NCBI GenBank assembly: GCA_020081605.1
Contig: JAHREC010000011.1
Span: 496,001 to 560,000, forward strand
DNA from: Albifimbria verrucaria
Lineage: Eukaryota; Ascomycota; Sordariomycetes; Hypocreales; Stachybotryaceae
Direction: 5' to 3'
DNA length: 64,000 nt
Under the pieces are notes generated by a model. The model saw nothing but the letters and a program-made list of their open reading frames with translations. It ran no database searches and was not told where the DNA came from. A program made the translations under genes and the position numbers. Shown piece after piece: positions 58,710-64,000 of the stretch (its first letter is position 1; every line of letters begins with the position of its first letter).

Positions 58710-60448
58710 ATGGCTACTGAGGATCGTCTTGAGCCTAGCGCCCTTGAGGACGCAGAGAGCTCTTCGCAGCTGTCCTTGTCCGACAGTGAAAATGAAGATA
58801 TCCATGATGGTCACCGTCCGTGTTTGAGTGAGATCAAATCTCACACTGGACGATGCCAGAACAGACTACCAGACGGGGTGGCCGGGGCAACCTGTCTGAC
58901 ACGCGCCCAGTCGCGAGTTGATACCATTCTCTCGCGCATCCAATCTCGTGTACTACCCGAATTTTCCCACCCAATGGCCGACAAACCTACATCAGAAAAC
59001 TACATAGTCGATTTTGACGGTGATGATGATCCATACCGGCCCATAAACTGGCCCACCCACAAAAAGGTCCTTACCACGGTGTTGTACGGCTTCATTACCA
59101 TGTCAGCCACCTGGGCATCATCCTCATATTCAGCCGGCACGGAGCAGATTGCAAGAGAATTCCACGTGGGATCACAAGTAGCCACGCTAGGAACGACCTT
59201 GTATCTATTTGGTTTCGGCATCGGACCTTTGCTTTGGGCTCCACTGAGCGAAGTGTACGGCCGAAGGGCGCCGGTTCTAACGCCCATGTTTATCGCCGTG
59301 TGCTTCAGCTTCGGAACAGCCACAGCAAAAGATTTACAGACAATAATGCTTACCCGGTTTTGGGGCGGCTTTTTGCTTCAGCACCCATGACGAATACTGG
59401 GGTGTTATGGGTGATTTGTATTCGCCTGCCTGGAGAGGCATTGCTCTGGCTGGTTACTCTATGGCCATTGTATGCGGGCCAGCTTTAGGTACGGCGATAA
59501 TCTTTGTTCGTATAGCAAACTTACTGACGGTTTCAGGGCCCATCATCTCTACTATCCTTGTGCAACAGCCATCATTAGGTTGGAGATGGACAGAATATCT
59601 TACAGGGATTATCCAACTATTCCTTCTTTCAGTTGGAGCTCTTGTGATTGACGAAAGTTACCCTCCCTTGTTCTCATCTACAAGGCTAGAAGGCTGCGTC
59701 ACGAGACCGGCAATTGGGCACTTCATACACAATTCGAGGAGTGGGATGTCACACTTGGACAATTAGCACGAAAGTTCCTCGTCCGCCCCATTCAAATCCT
59801 CTTCACGCCAATTTGCGGCCTCATGACATTGTATGCCAGCTTCTGCTATGGCATCCTTTACATGCAGCTGGGTGCCATTCCCATCATCTTCCGAGAAATA
59901 CGGGCATGGCACCCAATCATGGCTTCTTTGCCATTCATATCAATTATTATTGGTGCAGCCATTGGTTGTGGAATCAATATTTACAACCAATTCATCTATA
60001 ACAAGCACTACCATCGGGCAGGCAACAAAGCTGTTCCAGAGAAGCGCTTGCCGCCGATGATGCTCGGGTCATTCTTGTTCTGTGCTAGCCAGTTCTTGAT
60101 AGGCTGGACTGCCGAACCCGGCGTGAGCTGGGTGGCTCCATGCATCGGGTTGATAATGCTTGGTACTGGGTTCTTCACCATCTTTCAGGCAGCATTGAAT
60201 TATCTCGTCGATACCTTTCAGATCTATGCAGCGTCGGCGATCGGAGCAAACACCTTTCTTCGATCTTGTGTCGCGGGAGCCCTACCCTTGTTGTTGGGCC
60301 GCTTTACCATAACCTTGGTGTCGGCCCCGGATCGAGCATTACAGGAGGATTCGCAGCGATTCTGATTCCTGTGCCGTTTGCATTCTACTTTTACGGCAAG
60401 AAATTGAGGGCTGCATCGAAGTGGTCGAATGGATCAGCTTGTGTTTAG
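58710..60448 (+). CDS. MFS multidrug transporter (DHA1, 12-TM)
   Basis: Proton antiporter of the polyamine/fluconazole-resistance (DHA1) group. A hydrophilic acidic N-terminus of about 115 residues leads to DDPYRPINWPTHKKVL, the usual entry to TM1. Signatures: LYLFGFGIGPLLWAPLSEVYGRR, FWGGFFASAPMTNTGG (after repair), LYSPAWRGIALAGYSMAIVCGPALG, WRWTEYLTGI, LYASFCYGILYMQLGAIPIIF and the C-terminal FAFYFYGKKLR. One intron lies near 59489-59537. Runs at 59370-59374 (T), 59399-59402 (G), 59665-59667 (C) and 60285-60287 (C) are one base short. The gene is isolated in long intergenic DNA, with no partner enzyme nearby, so the substrate is unknown. Confidence 0.87.
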
Positions 60449-60808
60449 ACTATTGTTGGGATGCAGGGGCGTATTTGGTGTCATGATAGCGTTTCATGCT
60501 CTAGAGATTTAGAATTGATAATGGTTTACTTGATGAAAGAAAAGGGCTTTTACGATTACAGTATTCGCATATCCACATGTTTGAGATGTAATACCGTGTG
60601 GTGCTGGAATCATAATGTTCTACATCATTCCGCCCACGCCCAAACATTGAAAAGGGCTATATCATGGAGCATTAATCTTCATGCTAACTGTGCAAAAACC
60701 TACCCAACGGTGGTAGGGAAATTATCCATTGGTTTGCATGGATACTGGTTAGCACTCAGGAAAATTTTCGATAAATCAACTTTTTATACAAGTGCACCTT
60801 GATCTTCT
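60449..60808. other. Intergenic between convergent genes
   Basis: 3' flank of the MFS gene and, if real, of the small basic gene. Nothing else recognised. Confidence 0.5.
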
Positions 60809-61126
60809 TCATTCGACACCTCTCAGAAGCCTCCCGCGCTTTCTGGATCCACGCATAGTTGGGGAGGAACGGATTCGTTTGCCTGAGGGTTTCAAATCGC
60901 CGGATGGTGATTTTGTACAGCAAAGTTTGCTCTTTGTTTTCTTGGAGATACGACTAGTCGATCTAGCAACTTTCCTCTTAGATGGGACTATGTTTTCCGG
61001 TAGTGATGGTGTTTCCACTCGCTTGGGCTTGGGTGCCGATTCAGAGTCTATTGATACAGGAGAAGTACTCGAGATTGTGGGTTTGGCAATGCACATCTTT
61101 TCTAAAGGCAGACTGTATGGTGCCAT
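60809..61126 (-). CDS. Small basic hypothetical protein
   Basis: Single-exon frame of 105 residues from the ATG at 61126 (MAPYSLPLEKMCIAKPTIS). It is rich in Lys, Arg, Ser and Pro, with clusters such as SKRKVARSTSRISKKTKSK and GSRKRGRLLRG that would work as nuclear localisation or nucleic-acid-binding stretches. It is predicted to be disordered. No family recognised. An almost equally long plus-strand frame overlaps it, so coding status is uncertain. Composition and an ATG in good position favour the minus strand only mildly. Confidence 0.35.
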   Translation of the reverse strand: MAPYSLPLEKMCIAKPTISSTSPVSIDSESAPKPKRVETPSLPENIVPSKRKVARSTSRISKKTKSKLCCTKSPSGDLKPSGKRIRSSPTMRGSRKRGRLLRGVE

Positions 61127-62440
61127 GACTTGATGCAACTCGGTACGCGTGTGCACAATCTAAACGATACACAGTGAAAGACAGTGGATGACGGAGGGGT
61201 ATAAAAGCAAAGTGTGTTGGCACGCTGAATCTAGATTAACAGAAAGTGAATTGAAATATGTCGGGGGTTATTAAATGTACCTGTGATCAACAGTCATATC
61301 TATGTAGATGCCTACCTGTCTCACGTCGCTGAAACGAAAGTAGCAGTGGTGTGAGCCGCATACCGAGATATCAACGGCTTGCCATCTTGACGGCAACAGC
61401 CCGCTTAATGTCATTATGGTTATCCGCGCTGTAGAAACCAAGGGTGGCCCGTATCTGTCAGCGCATTTAGACGGAGTAGTCATGGGCCAAGACTGGATGG
61501 CTGACGGCGCTCCGGCTTCAACGGTTTCCGGATGGCTCCCACCAGTATCTAGGGTTGTATTATGCTAGCTTTGAGTGGTGGTTGACAAAACAGACCCCAC
61601 GAAGAAGAAACGGATATGGAGTCGGCTTGGCCAGTCAAATGCATAGTATCTTGCTTGAGGTATGAGCGCTGCTGTTGGCCCTGTGGCATGTTCCGTGGAC
61701 CTGGGTATCGGTATCGCGACATGCGCTAGCCCTAACGATAAGTCAAGACAAGCCCTATGGTTATGGCTAGCTGTTTTTGGAGATTCTGCGGCTTCAGTGA
61801 CATGGAACTGATTAATGAGGCAGGCCAAATTGAAGTTCTTGTTGGTTATAAGCACTCCGGGTAACCGATAAATCTAAAAAACAAAAAAATGGTCTGTCCA
61901 ACTTCGTCTGACGACGGGAATGACTTGTCCGGTCGTCAAGGTACTTTGCTGGTCGCTCCGTAGACCAAGTCCCATTTTTTCGTACGGCTTTTGGTACGGC
62001 TTCTGTCTAATGATGCTATGGAAGAGGCATTGCAAAATGGAATTATTTTTACCACGAAAAGATCCGATGTGTTTATGCTGCACTGAATGACAAGCAGAGG
62101 GTGGGTGAAAGAGTGAGATAAGAAAACAGGCCCAGCCGCTGTTCGACGAAAAATGCCTACCCTAGACCTTGAAACTCTTTCATGAATTTTTTCTCTTTCT
62201 TTTTCTTTTTCTGGCTATGCAATTACTGGATTGGGCACTGGCATGTCACGAGACAGGGTTCTGGCAGCCAGCCGCACTAAGCCGGAAAGGGACGGCACCT
62301 AGCGGATGACGCTTATGACGCCACTGTCGAGCAATTCAGCAACCAACATCTTGCTTCTCATCCAACTTCTTCGCATCGAGATCACGCATTCAATCACCCC
62401 TCTGCCATCACAAAAATTTGAGCCCGTCTCATCAGTCAAA
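61127..62440. other. Intergenic
   Basis: 1.3 kb with pyrimidine tracts at 62,180-62,215 upstream of the last gene, probably its promoter. No other gene seen. Confidence 0.5.
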
Positions 62441-63127
62441 ATGTCCATCCCCACTTCCACCTCCGTCCAAGAGTCCGCCGTCATCGAGGCCCACTTCAGC
62501 GATGTCTGGCACCTGGTCAAGCTGCCCGAGTTCTCCAAGTGGTGGTCGAAGCTGGAGAAGAGCGAGTGGGTGAAGGAGCCTCGAGGAGACCGACATCGTC
62601 AAGTGGACTTTCAAGGATGGCACCGAGCTGCAGGTCAAGCAGGAAGAGCATTCCGTGAGTTTTTCATCCGTTTTCACCTAGCAAAAACCGTGGCCCCGCT
62701 TCGTGCCCTGGTCTGGGAGCTATGGGGAGCCATGGGAGCCATGCGAACCATGTGAGAGCTACAGGGGCTGATCCTTATCGTCAACCACCAACACAGTCCA
62801 TCAACCACTACATCACCTACAGCATCATCTCCTCCGAGCCCGCCCTGAGCTACACCTCTGTTGTCAGCACCCTGCGCGTCTACCCCGTCACCTCGGGAGC
62901 CCACGAGGGCCACACCTACGTCACTTGGTCTGGAAACTTTTCCAGCGACGCCGATGCTGGTATGTATCTGTATCCTTATCCCTGAGTCGTCGCAGTCGTC
63001 GCAGTCGCCGCCTCTCGAAATTCCAATCCCCTGCTGACCATTCCCTGTGATAGGCGTCATCGAGGATGCCAAGTTCAAGCGCAGAGAGGCGCTGGCTGAC
63101 CTCGCCAAGGCGGTTGCCAAGAAGTGA
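62441..63127 (+). CDS. Bet v1-like (SRPBCC / polyketide cyclase-dehydrase superfamily) protein
   Basis: Small cytosolic helix-grip protein that would bind a hydrophobic ligand. The ATG at 62441 gives MSIPTSTSVQESAVIEAHF, then DVWHLVKLPEFSKWWSKLEKS, the usual first strand and helix. Two introns (about 62656-62797 and 62960-63053) separate INHYITYSIISSEPALSY and the GHTYVTWSGNFSS core from the C-terminal helix VIEDAKFKRREALADLAKA. Around 62575-62583 the frame shifts by two bases relative to EETDIVKWTFKDGTEL; two single-base losses in the short CC/G runs or one insertion could explain it. Despite the superfamily name there is no evidence of polyketide chemistry. Confidence 0.8.
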
Positions 63128-64000
63128 AGGAAGAGCTTGCGGTAAGGGACGGAAGAAATTATACCTAGGGAACAGTAGTCTCCTCCAGAAGAAAGTCTTC
63201 AATAAAATATCCAAAAAGTACTTGAACTCAAGCATTCGCCACGGGCCCCATTTTATGAGAAGTTATCCAAATGCATCCAGGCCAGAATCCAGTTCCATCG
63301 TTGACGCAACCCACGGCCTGTACTTGGACAACATTTTATTGTTTCAACCGGGCCCAGGGCCACGAACCACAGCGTACAACACTTGTTTACCTTTCAACTG
63401 CCACACCAACCAAGAATCAATATGCACAACCATTGAGTGGAACTTGGACACGCCTCCAGTCTTTCAAAACAAAACTTCCTCAGTCTGAGCGTAACAGACT
63501 ACCGAAAAATAATACCAATACCACCTCGACAACAGCTTCCACAATTCTTGCAGTCAAACGTTTCTACAGTCCCCAGACGCACGAAATCCTTCAGCCTGTC
63601 CTTTTCATAAACAGACATGACGAATGAAAATCATTCTTCATCTAACCAGGACAAAGGGCTGACCAGGTGGTGCCAAGACACAGTCTGATTCGTAGTCTGA
63701 AGTTTTCCACGTTCCAACTTCTCCAACCACGCCTCTCAAAGCACTTGGTGTAACTCAAGTTATTGTAAACTTGTCGCGTGTCTGAGTTGCCTTCTCAACT
63801 CCGCCGCAAATGCCAAACTGACAACGGCAATTGACGCATGTGACAGGCCTCATGCAAGAAGGCGGCTAAAGACGATAGGTTACATCCATTCTTATCTTAG
63901 CTACGGCACTTCGAAGCCCGCGGTTCGGCACCTTTGTTGATCGGATAAATAACCTGACATCCCCACATGCTGACAGGCCATCCTGCAAGACGTTTGGCAG
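63128..64000. other. Intergenic to window end
   Basis: 3' flank of the Bet v1-like gene. Plus-strand frames at 63066-63627 show no protein features. Nothing else recognised. Confidence 0.5.

Noticed and set aside
62441..63127. Bet v1-like protein as a polyketide cyclase of the cluster
   Set aside because: Superfamily name only; it is 14 kb from the cluster and has no cluster motif.
1..64000. tRNA genes, CRISPR arrays, telomeric repeats, intact transposons
   Set aside because: Looked for conserved tRNA boxes, regularly spaced repeats, telomere-type hexamers and transposase motifs; none convincing.

Overview
The window is nuclear DNA from a filamentous ascomycete, probably a sordariomycete such as a Hypocreales member. 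This is inferred from short GT-AG introns of about 49-67 nt, Zn2Cys6 and DUF3425 regulators, a highly reducing polyketide synthase (HR-PKS), a CFEM/PTH11-type receptor, cerato-platanin and a 7TM-RGS protein. No species can be named. I see no tRNA, rRNA, CRISPR array or intact transposon.

Reading caution: at least 30 conserved coding regions change frame at a homopolymer, usually C or G. In almost every case the frame is recovered if the run is one base longer. All errors go in the same direction, and the protein similarity continues on both sides. The simplest explanation is homopolymer undercalling in the assembly, so these genes are annotated here as intact rather than as pseudogenes.

Layout. 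0.1-5.2 kb: a 7TM-RGS fusion and a Zn2Cys6 transcription factor. 5.3-9.8 kb: an intracellular GH5 hydrolase divergent from a sugar-type MFS permease, with CreA-like sites between them. 10.5-22.4 kb: gene-poor DNA with small secreted or surface proteins (But2-like, an 8-cysteine mini-protein, a START-like secreted protein, a three-repeat GPI protein, cerato-platanin), an NmrA-like reductase and an orphan. 23.3-29.8 kb: a secreted BBE-type flavo-oxidase, a DUF3425 regulator and a secreted type-B carboxylesterase.

30.7-48.3 kb: the centrepiece, a biosynthetic cluster. It holds an ABM/DUF4188 (Af470-like) monooxygenase, an HR-PKS (KS-AT-DH-degenerate MT-ER-KR-ACP, no release domain), a nine-helix membrane protein of unknown function, an FMO-like flavin monooxygenase and a 14-TM-type MFS exporter. 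The two outer genes have nearly identical imperfect palindromes in their promoters (CGGACAWG, 10-nt spacer containing GGCCGCC, CTTGTCCG). This suggests a dedicated regulator and gives a natural estimate of the cluster limits.

49.0-63.1 kb: a CLC chloride channel/antiporter, a DUF3237 protein, a CFEM-GPCR, an MFS drug transporter, a small basic hypothetical protein and a Bet v1-like (SRPBCC) protein, separated by long intergenic stretches.
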